The notes: generated by a model from the sequence alone, not told the origin. Positions 1-12,439 are shown, numbered from the stretch's first letter. The stretch: DNA of 64,000 nucleotides from Phaeotremella fagi (GCA_001599715.1 BCHU01000010.1:1155536-1219535), one strand, 5' to 3'. A program made the numbers and translations.

Positions 1-539
1 ACCCCTTTCTAAGCGTGGGAAAAGTGGATACTCGTCTCAGCTTCTTCTTACACGTATCAGCTCCTTCTTACACTGCTTGGGCCTCTATTTTAACATTGTG
101 GTATGGTCGGTGTTGAAAACGTTTCGAGTTGGTCCTGGGAATAGAAGAAGTGACTAGTCATTGCTTTGGAGGGTTCCACAGTGTAGATATCTTTGAGTTT
201 CAAATTGTCATTAATGAAATCTTTTCTATTTCTTTTCCACTCGTCAGTAAAGAATGACGATCTATAAAGAACTGACATCAATAGTATATATTTTGTGCCA
301 CCAGTATTCGTAGATTTGCTTTGCCAAGACACAAATCCACTATCTTATCGTCGAACGAAATGCCTCGGTCAGAACCGCCTCGAATTCGCGACGCTTAGAG
401 ATGACATAATCCGAAAGAACGACATTCGATTTCAATCCTATAAAGTGGATACCATGACAATTCCAGTGATTGTCATGTAAGATACCCCCCAGTGCTCCCA
501 CTTCCAATCCCAATCCCAATCCCAAAAAAAAACCCCAAA
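1..539. other. Intergenic region upstream of the GST-domain gene
   Basis: No convincing gene is seen. Short ORFs on both strands lack recognisable motifs or splice structure. A 17-base unit beginning TCAGCT and ending TTACAC occurs twice (37-53 and 57-73, one mismatch). A C- and A-rich stretch at about 485-539 lies just before the ATG and is probably 5' UTR. Confidence 0.5.
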
Positions 540-1529
540 ATGACAATAAAAGTATATGGATTCTTCCGTAAGCCCTTCTCAAACCACCTATCCACCCGAA
601 TACTAATGAAATCAAAACGGTAGCCAACTCCCGATACCGTCGTATCCTCCTAACCGCGAACCTCTCAAACGTCAGCATCACTCCAACCCAAGTATCCTCA
701 GATTACTGGCGACCAGGTCAACAAGCTTCCCATCGGACTCCCGAGTTCTTAGCTAAATTCCCTATGGGTTACTTACCTGCTTTGGAGGATGAGGAGAGGG
801 GGGTGTGTTTACAAGAGAGCATGGCTATTTCCTTGTATTGTGAGTTTTGATCTCATTCATTGGATTGGAGAAGGCACTAATGGGACTGCTGGTTAGTGGC
901 TGAAATTGGAGATGGCAGTTTACTGCCTGGTGATATTGCCGATAAAGCTAGAGTATATCAGTGGATGAGTATAGCTGAAGCTGAGGTATGTCACATCTCG
1001 CGTCACTCTCTCATGTCCAAAGATCTAAAGATAGTTATTAGGTATTCATAAAATACTCAGCAGTGTTAGCGATGTACGACGGTCGCGTACCCTACGACCA
1101 AAAGGTAAGTATCCCACCCTCCCCCCTCCCTTCCCTACACAACTGATCAAAACAAAAAGGTAGCCGAAGGAGCTTTAACCCACTGTATCGACCGACTCAA
1201 ATCCATCGATACAATGCTCGGCTCAAAACATTTCGTCGTAGGCCAATCCTTAACTCTAGGTGATATCTTCCTCGTTACAGGTTTAACAGTTTGTTTCGCT
1301 GGTCATGTTGATAAACCCGCTCGAAACGAGTTGGTGAATTTAGTCAATTACGTTGAATTGTGGGTGTTTGACAAGGGTTCGTGGATTCTAATGTCTCTTT
1401 TTTAGTCACTTGCAAAACGCAAAATTTGCGGAATTGTATGAAGGTTATCAGATGAGGGACAAGAGACCCGAATACGTTGTCCCTGTAATGGGCGAATTCA
1501 ATCCTTACGCCGGTAAGAAGTCGAATTGA
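540..1529 (+). CDS. Glutathione S-transferase-like protein of the eEF1B-gamma type
   Basis: Six exons (540-567, 624-839, 897-985, 1042-1104, 1160-1359, 1406-1529) join into a protein of about 240 residues. It starts MTIKVYGFF and continues with RTPEFLAKFPMGYLPALE and a following ES-MAISLYLAE stretch, the thioredoxin-fold half of an eEF1B-gamma-type GST. The C-terminal half has the GST helix motif VVGQSLTLGDIFLV. In eEF1B-gamma this N-terminal GST domain tethers the subunit to the guanine-exchange complex of elongation factor 1. Here the stop comes right after the GST domain (ending YAGKKSN), so the EF1G C-terminal domain is missing. It may be a stand-alone GST or a short eEF1B-gamma paralogue. 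The family call is good; substrate and role are unknown. The neighbour on the opposite strand, tryptophanyl-tRNA synthetase, is convergent, with only 77 bases between stops. Confidence 0.72.
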
Positions 1530-1606
1530 TTTGCTAGAGTTGTTTGAATGTATCTCCATCTCGTATCATAAACCTTGCATAAACCTGATACCAACGACAT
1601 GACACT

Positions 1607-3877
1607 CTACAAATGAACGTTCCTTGGAACGACTGATGGATCGATAGGTCGAACACTCATGAAATGTTTGACCGTTTCGTCTGTAACTCTAGCACGAGCC
1701 TGGTAGGTCATAATGTATCAGTGATCGACTCTACACAACCACTCGAATCACTTACATCCCTGAATTCCCCTACTACACCTTGCATAACCTTGATACATTC
1801 ATCCTTCATCTCGACAGTACTCAGTGTACCAGCCCGGTAATCCTAAAACCAACAAAATCAATTACCGTAAACATAAAACACAATCTACTTACACTAGCCA
1901 ACTGTTCCATCTTGTCATCATCATCAACAAAGAAACTCATATATTGATAAGCGACGTCGACTTCAACTTTTCCACCGAATTTACGATGATTCTCTTGAGT
2001 ATCACCACCACCCGAGAAAGCGTGTTTACGGATTTTATTCTTGATCTGTGCATCCGTGTCTGTCATGTACAAAGCTGAGTTAGGGTCTGAGGCTGACATT
2101 TTCGTTGCAGCTCCCTGAAGTGCGGGTAAGAATTTGGCGAGGAGGAGTGTACATTTGGGGTATTTCAGTCTGACCGCTGCGTCTCTGCATAATCGGAACT
2201 GGGTTTTGTTAGTGCGGTCCAGATCAGGGTCACTCACATATGGATCTTGATCAATAGCACATGGAATCAATGCAGGGACATCAGATCTATCCCCGAAGAT
2301 ATGAGGGAAGGAGTTCGAGAAAGCAGGTGCAGATTGAACAGCAGCGAAATGGTACATTCCGACGTTATCCCTGCAAGTGTTAGAGCGTAACCACACGGGA
2401 GACCTACGAATCCTTGAAACCAAAGATATTCTTCGATTGACTCAAAGTAATGCAACGGGCGATTTTTACGATGTTCTTGTAGAAAGCACCACTGTATAAT
2501 GTCAGTTGAGCTTCTGGTCGACGATGAATCAACTTACCCGACATAATCTAAATCTGAGAAAATAAATGTCTTATCGGGGTTGACACCACAGGCAATGATA
2601 TCTTTAACGTTCTCCAAACCATAAGCGTAGTTTTGTTCCAGAGCAACTTGTTTTTTAGCATCACGTTGAAGAAGGTATTTCTCGTCATCTAGGGGGGTTC
2701 ATCGTCAGTAATCGAGATTTGGAATTTGGTACCTGCGACCTACCAGTGAGTTGGATGACGAGAGGAACGTCAAAGACTTCTTGTAACCAACTGAAAACAG
2801 TGAGTGATTTGCAAACAATGTTTTGACCTACGCAGTGAATTTGAATGGAATCAAATGACCCATATGCATCGAACCACTTGATGGTCCACGACCAGTATAA
2901 AGGTAAAATGGTTTACCTTGTTCGTATCTATCAAGAATAGTGTTGAATTCTCTGTGAACCGAGTCAGTTATGATCATCCCTCCATAAACAAATTCGCTGA
3001 CTCACCTGTGAGAGAAGAAAGTTCCACGACGAAGTAAAGGATGTGGTCTTCTTCCAGTAAGTTTCTCGAATCTCGCAAGAAGTTCAGGTGTGATTGGACT
3101 AGTTCCGAAATCTCTAATGAGTTTGTCGTAGTCACTGAGATCGGATGAGCTGCTGCATGTGGATGGAATACACGAAGCAACTCACATTCCAGTCGATTTC
3201 CCTTCGGCGTCTACACCTCCTTGAACGTCGAACGGAGTGATTTTCTGTTCCTGTTCTTGAGCTGAAACACCTGTTGGAACAGTTGGTGCAGTCTCAGCTT
3301 CGGGGATAGTAGGTTGTGTAGGGGATTTCATGAATTCCGTACTACACTTTGTCAGTTGAAAGAAGACTAGAAGGGTCATCAGAATCCCAACTTACACTCT
3401 ACTACCGTTCCTTGAATGAGTCATGGTAGGACTTCTAACGGCTTCCGGAACCTCATCATCCAATTTAACCTTATCCCATTCATCTGCACTAACACCTTTC
3501 TTACTCCCACCAACACCACCAACGATATCCCCATCAGGACCAAAAATCCTTTCAGGTTGAGGTAAATTCATCGAACTCAGAATCTCACTCATCTGATCAG
3601 AGACACTCTCCTTTCTACGATGTTCACGTGCAGATTGAACAGCCTCTGGTTCAGGGAGATTGAGATGGGCTAGAGTGTTGGTGAAATCTGAATTGGTTCT
3701 TTGGAGGGTTGGCGGGGTGGTGAGAGAGGTTAGTTGGGGTTTGTTGCGTGATTCTGGGAGATGGAGGGAGGTTGGGGCTGGGAGATCTAGTTTGGAGAGT
3801 TGGTCGGCGATCGTTCCTGGTGTTAGGGGGGCGGTTTGACGACCGTTGGGATCTGGAGTACCGGGGGTGAGTGACAT
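1607..3877 (-). CDS. WRS1: Tryptophanyl-tRNA synthetase, cytosolic type
   Basis: This class I aminoacyl-tRNA synthetase charges tRNA-Trp. The body is split over many short exons on the minus strand. It carries the HIGH-type nucleotide-binding motif SSGSMHMGH (near 2870), [11 protein letters not shown] (near 2710), [16 protein letters not shown] (near 2260) and the catalytic loop KMSAS (near 2100). These are hallmarks of eukaryotic/archaeal TrpRS. The last exon ends [10 protein letters not shown] and a TAG. The start chosen is the ATG at 3877 (MSLTPGTP); an in-frame ATG 20 codons upstream gives a less likely leader. The first exon adds about 160 residues of low-complexity, Pro/Ser-rich extension with three copies of an L-x-x-[LM]-[DN]-L-P-x-P motif at about residues 27, 69 and 100. 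A basic amphipathic mitochondrial leader is not evident, so the enzyme is probably cytosolic. Confidence 0.9.
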
Positions 3878-4071
3878 GGTGGAGTGGGGGTGTTGGGTGT
3901 TGAAGAAAGAGAAGAGAAAAGAAAGGAAAAGAGACAAGATAAGTCAACGTTGAGACGAGTCGTGTTTAATGACGTGTAATTTAAGGTACAGTATCAACGT
4001 GTAAGTGAACCTTCATCCAACACCACCCCCCTTGAGAACACATAACATCAGCACCAAAGACATCAGCAACA

Positions 4072-5060
4072 ATGTTCGCAGATGAAATAGCAAGAATAAG
4101 AAAGCTAGGTATACAAGGTGTGAGTTAGACCTAACTTCGTACAAAACATGCCCATTGATTCCAACTAACACCCGCCCCAGCTCTTGTTCCAAATCCTAAA
4201 CTTCGCAACGGTAGTAGCAAGCGGTCTAACGATGTGGAAAGCTTTATGTCTAATAACGAATTCAGAATCACCTATTGTAGTAGTCCTATCGTATGTCGCA
4301 TCCCTTCAACTTATACTTGTTCAATAACTGACGACCGGTTTTAGGGGTTCGATGGAACCTGCTTTCTATAGAGGTGATATACTGTTCTTGACTAATCCCG
4401 CCGGGGTTCCTTATGAGATTGGGGATATTACCGTTTATAATGTGTAGGTCAAAACAGACAGAGATGTGATTGATCGCTTACCTTGATATAGTCCTGGACA
4501 GGGGATACCGATTGTTCACAGAGTTATAGAATCTCATTTTACGTGAGTGTCCTATCCTTCCTCTCTTCATTGGACTACCCTTTCATGAAAAGAAACTCCT
4601 TAAATTTGATAATCAAGATCATGATCAAACCCTCACATCTGGAGACTCTCACGTCTAGCCATACATTCCCTTGTTGAATTGCAAAAATTTATTCCTAAAG
4701 GACCTCACTTACACCTACCACAGAAACACAACCCAACTCCTATTAACGAAAGGCGATAATAACAATGACGACGATCTACAACTCTACAACCAAGGTATGC
4801 AATGGTTAGAAAGGAAACATATAGTAGGCAAAGTCAGGGGGTAAGCGCAGCACCGTCTACCATTTACCAAACTGACATAACACCTTCAATTAGATTCCTA
4901 CCATACGTTGGATACGTTACTATTGCAATGGTGAGCTAGTTGATCGCTAAAGAAAGATGAGATCAAAGCTAACAACACAAACCAGAACGATTTCCCACAA
5001 TTGAAATACGCTTTGTTGGGCGCAGTAGGACTCTTTTTGTTGATACAGAAAGAACAATGA
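4072..5060 (+). CDS. SEC11: Signal peptidase complex catalytic subunit Sec11
   Basis: This is the ER-membrane serine protease that removes signal peptides during secretion (family S26B). Spliced exons give about 190 residues. An N-terminal membrane segment ([19 protein letters not shown]) is followed by [15 protein letters not shown] with the catalytic Ser, RGDILFL, and the second catalytic motif PIVHRVIE with the His. Next come a TKGDNN stretch with the acidic residue and [11 protein letters not shown] before a hydrophobic C-terminus. Length and motif order match fungal Sec11. The first exon is short ([16 protein letters not shown]). Small exons with introns of about 40-180 bases are typical of the whole window. 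Confidence 0.93.
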
Positions 5061-5445
5061 TAGACTCGATATGCATGTATTTTTCCTGGTTCTTATAGCA
5101 TCTGGCTAGACGTATCCAGTGAGCAAGTGAGACTGACTGAGTTACTATGAATTATGGTTGAGCATCTAATTTGATTGTTGAACTCGTACAAATATTTGAG
5201 GTTGAGCGCACCATTGTTCACCGCCACCTAAGAAACGTAATCGCGTCCTGGCACATTTCAGCATTGCATTTTGATATTCTATTTTTTGTTCAACCAATAT
5301 CATATAGATTATTATCACAACTCGAATCACACATATCCAGAATTATCCAAATCAGGATATAAGCAAGTGATTAGGTCCACAATACAAAACCAATCAATCG
5401 AGATAAAGAGGGAGATATTGTCAAAAGAGACCTTCCACCATCACA
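5061..5445. other. Intergenic region, Sec11 to SNARE gene
   Basis: About 385 AT-rich bases between two same-strand genes. They must hold the 3' UTR of SEC11 and the promoter of the SNARE gene. No further gene, repeat or RNA was recognised. Confidence 0.5.
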
Positions 5446-6314
5446 ATGCCGAGGTAACTTCTTCCCCCTCATCCAAACATATCATTATCCAAACTAACTT
5501 ATGAAATTAATCTATACAGCACAACAGACCAAACTCTAGAGAACCAAAATGAAGATGAACTAAACGGGTTACACGGGAAGATAAGAGCTTTACGATCGGT
5601 ATGTGATCACGTCCCACTGGACTTAGCTTTATGTGGTGGAAATTGATATAGTTGTGTTGATTTAGGTCACGATTGATATTTTGGATGATTCTAATAGACA
5701 GAATGATCAGGTTGGTGTTTATCCCCTTCAAAAACTCTTTTCTTGGTGGTTGTACTGATTCATGTTGGTTAGCTTGATAGAACTGTAGGTCTTTTCGATT
5801 TCGTCCTTGGTGATCAGGTCTCTTTGCATTTATCGGTGGTCTCTCCAAGATCTTTCGGGTAAAAAACGAGGTTCTCATTACTTATGGGGACACGGGATGT
5901 ACTCTCGTTCTGTCTCTTGGAAGGATTTAGATGAACAAAGAAGGAAATATATCAAAATTGGAAGTGGGACGAGGACAAATTCACCCACATCTCCTCAACC
6001 TTCTGACCATTCATCCCACCTCACCTCCCTATCATTCCACACCATTAACCCAAACCAAACAAAAACCACCTAAACTAACCCAAACCCACCAGACCAACTC
6101 CTTCACCTCCTTCGCCAACTCCCTCTTCTCAACGAACAGACATCATTCCCGCTCAATGGCTTCCAACAGCACAGCCAGACAATACAGGATGATAGCATAC
6201 GTCGTAGGCGGTTTCATCGTTCTCTGGTTGTTGTTCAAGATTTGGCATCATAGTGGGAACGGGGGGAACGGGAACCCTCCTGGACGTGGTGGGGTTGATG
6301 AACCTGGCTTTTGA
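5446..6314 (+). CDS. Bet1/Sft1-type Golgi SNARE
   Basis: A tail-anchored Qc-SNARE of the ER-Golgi/Golgi pathway is predicted. The first exon is only ATGCCGAG; following exons give ENQNEDELNGLHGKIRALRS, then VTIDILDDSNRQNDQ, LDRT and TNSFTSFANSLFSTN. This is the heptad pattern of the Bet1/Sft1 SNARE helix, with the central polar layer near N-D-Q. The last exon ends with the membrane anchor MIAYVVGGFIVLWLLFKIW and a short Gly/Pro-rich lumenal tail. The intron at about 5785-6089 is the longest (about 300 bases) and could hide an exon. Sft1 fits the length (about 115-120 residues) better than Bet1, but the two are hard to separate by eye. Confidence 0.72.
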
Positions 6315-6621
6315 GTGGTGCGATTTGGTTTTTTTTAGTTCTCGCGATTTTATTTTTCTTTGTATGTTTGAGATTATACCTGGGGAGGATGTCCTTGTGA
6401 TACCTGCCTCTATGCATGCGTACATGCATTGAGGATACTTTTGATAAGCTCTTTATGTATATGACCCACTAAAAAGGGATCAGATAAAGACACGGTCTTG
6501 ATACGACTAACCCGACACTTATCGCTCGTGCCATTAAATCAATCAATCCACTTAAAGAAAGATATAACATCTACATCCACATCCACTACAAAATCTCTAC
6601 ACCCCCCTCTTACATCTCGCA
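6315..6621. other. Intergenic region, SNARE gene to ERG26
   Basis: About 307 bases with TG-, AT- and CA-rich tracts. It holds the SNARE 3' UTR and the ERG26 promoter. A C/A-rich run (about 6570-6621) directly precedes the ERG26 ATG, as expected for a 5' UTR. Confidence 0.5.
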
Positions 6622-8001
6622 ATGGCACCAGAATCGTATCTAGTCATTGGTGGTTGTGGTTTCTTAGGTAGACATATCGTCGAGCAATTACTTGCAAGAG
6701 GTGAAACTCAAGTTTCAGTCTTCGATATTGTCCAAAGACATTTTGACAGGTGTGTAGAGTCTATTCAACTGAATCTAACATCCCATCTAGCAACGTTACA
6801 TTCTACATTGGTGACATCTCTAAACCCGAGGACGTCTCCAACGCATTAACTAAAGTAGGTGTATCAGACATAAACACACCTAACCCACCAGTCCCACGCT
6901 ACAGCCGTCATCCACACCGCATCCCCAACCCACGGTCTCGGTGCTAAAATCTACGAACTCGTCAATGTAACCGGTACCAAGAACGTTATCGATTGTTGTC
7001 TATCACTCAAAGTTCCTAAACTCGTCTACACCTCTTCAGCAGGAGTCATCTATTCAGGCTTAGAGAATATATGTAACGCCGATGAAAGATTGGAATATCC
7101 AGCTGTACCCATGGACGCTTATAACGATACCAAAGCTAGAGCTGAGGCTATGGTCATTGCCGCCAATTCGAAAGAATTCCTTACTTGCGCTCTGAGACCT
7201 GCTGGTATCTTTGGTCCAGGTGATAGACAAATGATCAACGGTTTTTACAACGTTATCAAAAACAATCAAACTAAATTCCAAATCGGGGCTAACGATAATT
7301 TGTTCGATTGGACTTATGTCGGTAACGTCGCCCATGCACATTTACTAGCTGTCGATAAATTAGGTAGTCAATATCAAATCGAAGGGTTCAGAGATCCACT
7401 ATCGAAAATCAATTTATCTTTGGAATATCATAAAATCCCAACCTCCCTAGCTCGGCCATTAGGTCCCAACACTTCACCTAGTGAAGAAGATAAACTCTGT
7501 GCGTCAAGATTCGAATCTAAAGAGATGATCGAAACCGATGTCAGACCTGTTTTACGGACTAAAATGGATCAATTCGCCGATGAAGCAGGTAAAGAACTCG
7601 TCGATGAAAACGAAAAAGAAATCTACGGTCCTAGCGTAGCAGGTCAAACGTTTTTCATCACCAACTGTGAACCAGTTTATTTCTGGGATTTCACTCGATC
7701 AATCTGGAAAAATCTTGGTCATACCCCCGACTACATTATCCAAATCCCAACTGGTTTCGGATTGATTCTCGCGACTTTAGCGGAAGGTTTCAGTAAATTG
7801 ACAAGAAGAGAGGCTGGTTTTACTAGGTTCAGAGTTACTTTTGCGACGCAACAGAGATTTTATGATGTTGAGCGTGCGAGACGGATTTTGGGGTATGAAC
7901 CGATTGTTGGGATTGAGGATGGATTGAAGATGTGGACTGAATGGTATCAGGGGGAATTGGATCGGGGTAGGAAGGAAGGTGAGACTGAGAAGACTAAGTA
8001 G
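6622..8001 (+). CDS. ERG26: Sterol-4-alpha-carboxylate 3-dehydrogenase
   Basis: An enzyme of ergosterol synthesis: NAD(P)-dependent oxidative decarboxylation of 4-alpha-carboxysterols at the ER, acting with Erg25 and Erg27. Two short introns (about 6750-6790 and 6856-6889) interrupt the N-terminal region; the rest is one exon, about 430 residues in all. The Rossmann motif VIGGCGFLGRHIVEQLL is at residues 7-23. VIHTASPTHG and VYTSSAGVIYSG follow, and the SDR catalytic pair is in AYNDTKA near residue 140. CALRPAGIFGPGDRQ and TYVGNVAHAHLLA are typical of the 3-beta-HSD family. Between the last motif and GQTFFITN lies a charged insert of about 85 residues. Weakly hydrophobic segments near the C-terminus (IIQIPTGFGLILATLA) could give membrane association. 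Confidence 0.92.
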
Positions 8002-8219
8002 TGGGGGGGGGGGTGGTATGCTTTGTGATTTTGGCTCGACTGGCTGTGGTTCTGGTTTATTTATGCATTGATTTTATGCGCGGCGAGTTATCGGAGTATT
8101 TACGGAGTGTCCATGTCCACAAGGTATCCATCTAGCTGTCCTTTTTGATTTTGATTCTTTTCTTTTTCTTTTTCCATACATTCAAAAGAGAACAAGAAGG
8201 AGAACAACCCAATTCCAAA

Positions 8220-10155
8220 ATGTCAACCCCACCACCCACATTCCTAGGTCTAGACTCCTCAACCCAAGCCCTAAAAGCTTCCCTCCTAACCTCAAACCTA
8301 AAAGTCATAGCAGAGATCCAAGTAAGGTTCGACGATGATTTACCGCATTACTCCACTCGTGGAGGTGTACTCCACGGTGATGAGGGAGAAGTTTTCAGTC
8401 CAGTTATGCAGGTCGTTGAGGCTTTCGATCTATTGTTTGATCGGATGAAATCTGCCGATTGGGATTTAGGGAGTGTAAGAGGTGTAGCAGCTGCTGGGCA
8501 GGTAGGTTTTCTTATCCACACAACCTATTCCCAATTAATGGTATGTATAGCAACACGCTTCAGTCTATTGGTCCCACGCCGCAGAAAAAATTCTATCCAA
8601 CCTCGACCCAAACCAAACACTCACTTCTCAACTCCCCAAAGCTTTCTCTAGAGAGATCGTCCCAAATTGGCAAGACAGCAGTACGACCTCCCAATGTCAC
8701 GCCCTAGAGAATTCCGTGGGTGGTCCAGAAAAATTAGCACAAATCACAGGATCAAAAGCTCATACCCGATTCACCGCTTCACAAATAATGAAATTCAGAC
8801 AACTCTCCCCAGAAGCTTATACCTCAACATCAAGAATCTCTTTGGTCTCGTCGTTTATCACGACGTTACTTTGTGATAGTGGGATAGCGGGGATCGATGA
8901 ATCTGACGCTTGCGGGATGAATTTATGGGATATGAGTAGGAGTGCGCGGGGTTGGAATAAGGGGTTATGTGAAGTTGTTGCTGGTGGGGTTGAGGAGGGG
9001 AGGGAGTTGCAAAGGAAATTGGGGAGAGTTGAGGTGGATGGTGGGAAAGCTGTTGGAGGGATTAGTAGATGGTTAAAAGATCGATATGGGTTTAATGGCG
9101 ATTGTTTGGTCTTCCCTGGAACTGGTGATAATCCAGCTACTTTCCTCTCGTTAACTTGTAAGTCGAATTGGACTTGTTGGATGAATTACATGCTGATATG
9201 GATGGGTAGTACAAGAATCAGAAGCTTTGATTTCATTGGGTACAAGTGACGTCGTCCTTGTTTCCACATCTGCGTATAAACCTCATGAAGAGTATCACGC
9301 CTTTTTCCACCCTGCTCAAATCCCTCCACTCAGCGTTCAAGATCTTGAACAAGGTGAAAAAGAATCTGAGAGACAGAGTGAGAAATTGAAATATTTCAAT
9401 ATGCTGGTTTACAAAAGTGAGTCCACACTCAACTCTCGAAAGACAATGTTGATTAATTTGATTCGACAGGCGGATCATTATCCCGTGAACACGTTAGAGA
9501 CAAATATTATAATGCCTCATGGGAAGAGTTTAACTCTTCAATCCTCTCGAACCAAGTTACCGCCAACAGTCAAGAGATTGAACTAGCTTTCTGGTGGTTG
9601 TTACCGGATATCATCCCATCGAACGCCAGCGGGATCCATAAATACCAAATCGATCTAACCGATCAGAAGGATATCCATAAAGTCGACAAACTAAAATCAG
9701 AGGCTTTGGCAATGATCCAAACCCAATTCCTGGGTTATCGATATCGATCGACGTCAATCCTCTCCCCTTCGCCAGGTGATCACCCCGACGAGCACCAAGG
9801 GATCAAAAAAGTCTATGCTTCAGGTGGAGCCTCCAAAAATAAATCCATCTTAGAAACAATCGCGAACGTTTTCAATTGTGAAATTGAGAAACCTGTTGAG
9901 ATGGATGAAAAAGGGGTTAAGGGAGAAGTGGAATGGAACGGTTGTAGTGTTGGTGTGGCTTATAAAGCTCGTTGGGGGTTTGAGAGGGAACGTTTGGGTG
10001 GGGATCGATGGATTGGGTTTGATGAGTTTATCGCTGGGGTTAGGAAGGGGGAGGGGTTCGAGGTCGTGGCGAGACCGAGAGATGGGGGGGATGTTTATGG
10101 GAGATGGTTAGCTGTTTGGAAGGATTTGGAGGATTTGGCCGTTCAGGGGAAATAA
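8220..10155 (+). CDS. Xylulokinase
   Basis: A FGGY-family carbohydrate kinase that phosphorylates D-xylulose to xylulose 5-phosphate, linking pentose use to the pentose phosphate pathway. Introns near 8503, 9162 and 9418 are removed. The protein starts MSTPPPTFLGLDSSTQALKA with the first ATP-binding motif. GVAAAGQ-QHASVYW follows, then KAHTRFTASQIMKF, the substrate-loop DESDACGMNLWD, FPGTGDNPATFLSL, ISLGTSDVVLV and a C-terminal YASGGASKNKSI motif. The total of about 570 residues fits fungal xylulokinases. It is the D-xylulose branch by motif (CGMNLWD), not glycerol kinase. Confidence 0.9.
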
Positions 10156-10309
10156 TCGACTGTGTACATAGTGTTTGAATTTTGGGTTTGCTTTAGATAG
10201 TCACGGAATGCGATTGATTCTCGTTTTATTGCTGATACCATAAAATTCATTTCTGACATGTTTACAATATCCAAAACCCAAACCAAAACCCATTCCCACT
10301 TGACCCAAC

Positions 10310-12023
10310 CTAAACGAGTTTCCATGTACCATCAGTGTTCTCGACGATCTCGACGGCTCTCTTCTCGTCGATTGAGATTCTACCAGCATGGATGATGGCG
10401 GTAGTAAGGACCCTAAGTAATTTTTCATTAGTCTCAGCACTGAATTGATAAAAGGAGTAACTTACGTTCCCTTGATAGTAGGTAAACCTTTACCTTCAAA
10501 GTCGGCAGCTTTGGCACGTCCGGCTGAAACGTCTCTTGCGGCGTCTATGTTTAGTTTTGGAATCAGTAGTCTTTCTTAGAGGTGGAAAGATGGATGATCT
10601 CGACGTACCGATGAATTTCTCGAGGGAGACGTAGGCGTATCCCTTTTGTCCGTCAAAGTAACCATCTTCGTCTGGGGAGTATTTGACGTAGAATGGATTG
10701 TACTGGAGTGGTTGGGTTAGTAGGGGTTTGTTTCCTGGTTATGTTGATTGAAAACTTACGTCGAGTTTACCAATGTCATCCTCGACGACTGAGTATCCAC
10801 GATGAGCTTGGTCGACTCTAACTTCACCCTGTGGACGTCATTAGTAAGAAGCTCAATCGGTATAAGTCTATTGACCGACCTTGGCAGCCATGTAATGGAA
10901 TCTTTGTTCGGAATGAACACCAGCTTTCAAAGGTGCAGCCCATGAAGCGGTGTAAACACCTGTACCACGTAGATTCTCATCTTCGTAACTAACCCAATCG
11001 ACCAAAAGGGTGATAGTATCTTCAGTTCTTGGATCACATCCCATACTGGTAGCAATACCTTTGGTGGCACTACCGGTAACTCTGACAGGTTTGAATTTAC
11101 CTTCAACCATCCAAGCGTGAATATCAATATGATGAGAGTTGAGATAGTAAGAGATATCACTATCGATACCAGCCCATGATTTGAAAGTCTCCAATTGAAG
11201 TTTAGGTTGCGACATGTACGAAGAGTAGAAATTGAATGGTCCTAATTTTTGAGCTCTGGCACGAGCGTCGTTGTAAGCTGGATCGAAACGTTTGTGGTGT
11301 TCTACCATACAAACTAAACCTTTTTCAGCGGCCAAGGCAATTAATTTTTGATGGTCCTCGAGTTTTTGAGTGGCTGGTTTGGTAACTAGGACGTGGTGAC
11401 CTAGGTTGAGAGCTTCGGAGGCGATGGGGAAATGGGTTGAATCAGGGGTGAAAATGATGACTGCTGATCCCTTTGGTAGAGCTCTCAGAGCGGTTTTGTC
11501 TAGGTTGGGAGTTAGGGATTTATTGGAAAACCGTTAACTTGAATACACTTACATGCTTCGGCATCACGTAGGTTACCCTCTGGGAAACCACGGAAAGAGA
11601 GATCAAGTCCCTTGTAGACGTCACCAATGTTTTTCTTGAAATGAGCTTCGATTTCTGGGTATTTACCACCGTTGGTACCGGCCATAACGATGCTAGAGTG
11701 TAGAGGTTAGGAATCTGGTGCTTAATCCATTGGATTCTATCCAACTCACTCGGTAACCTTTCCACGACGACGAAGATCGAACATTGTAACACCGACAACA
11801 CCGATCTGTTATTTGTGATTTATGTCAGTCACTGAGGGTTGGCTGGGATACGTTCGTACTTACCTTTTTGTCAGATTTGGATTGACCAGATGGGGTGATA
11901 CCAGTGGTATATTCACCCTGCGGAAGACAGTCAGTAAACCGAAAAATGGAGTTCAAAGTCAAGAAGTTCACTCACGGTACCCATCAAACCAACTGAGATA
12001 GGAGCGTAATCAGATTTAGACAT
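10310..12023 (-). CDS. Gfo/Idh/MocA-family NAD(P)-dependent oxidoreductase
   Basis: Several short exons encode about 440 residues starting MSKSDYAPISVGLMGTGEYT, a Rossmann-type beginning. The next exons give IGVVGVTMFDLRRRGKV and later ALPKGSAVIIFTPDSTHFP and ALNLGHHVLVTKPATQKLE; the KP dipeptide is the conserved catalytic-lysine motif of the family. MVEHHKRFDPAYNDARARA and a late DISYYLNSHHIDIHAW supply substrate-site His residues. The C-terminal half is the usual beta-sheet domain. Relatives act on inositols, sugars or amino sugars; the substrate cannot be read here. The gene ends 154 bases from the convergent xylulokinase gene and shares a 416-base divergent promoter with the DEAD-box helicase gene. 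Confidence 0.78.
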
Positions 12024-12439
12024 TGTGTTTGTTGTTATAATTTGGATGAAAGAGAGAGAAAAGTTAGAGATGAATTTATTTCTAAGAAATCTTATCCTTC
12101 CATACCATCAGAGTTCCATCTACATCCTCCTTCCAACCTATTTCCGGCCTCCGGGCCAAATGACCGGACCACTCTGTTGTAAGGGTAAGCGGCCCGCCAA
12201 ACCGGTGCCTCTAAGACACGTGTCAAGCAAGGAAAAAACGATCCTGTCTTTTGTCCATGATCACACGGAGATTTGCGGGATTTGACTATTTGTGTAAAGA
12301 GGGGATAGTTAATGACGTGTACTGTGTGGGATCAATTTTTGCCACTTTTGTTTTCACTTTGACTTTATTTTGAAAAGTTGCAGCGGGGGTGGTGTAACTG
12401 TATCGTTTATCGTAGATATTTACTCAACATATCAACATC
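12024..12439. promoter_or_regulatory. Shared divergent promoter region
   Basis: 416 bases lie between the divergent starts of the oxidoreductase (minus) and the helicase (plus). A GC-rich core at about 12135-12200 has several CCGG/CGGCC words. It is flanked by pyrimidine-rich sequence toward each start. No specific binding site was identified with confidence. Confidence 0.45.

Noticed and set aside
295..480. Plus-strand ORF near the left end
   Set aside because: No motif, and it lies in the probable 5' region of the GST-domain gene.
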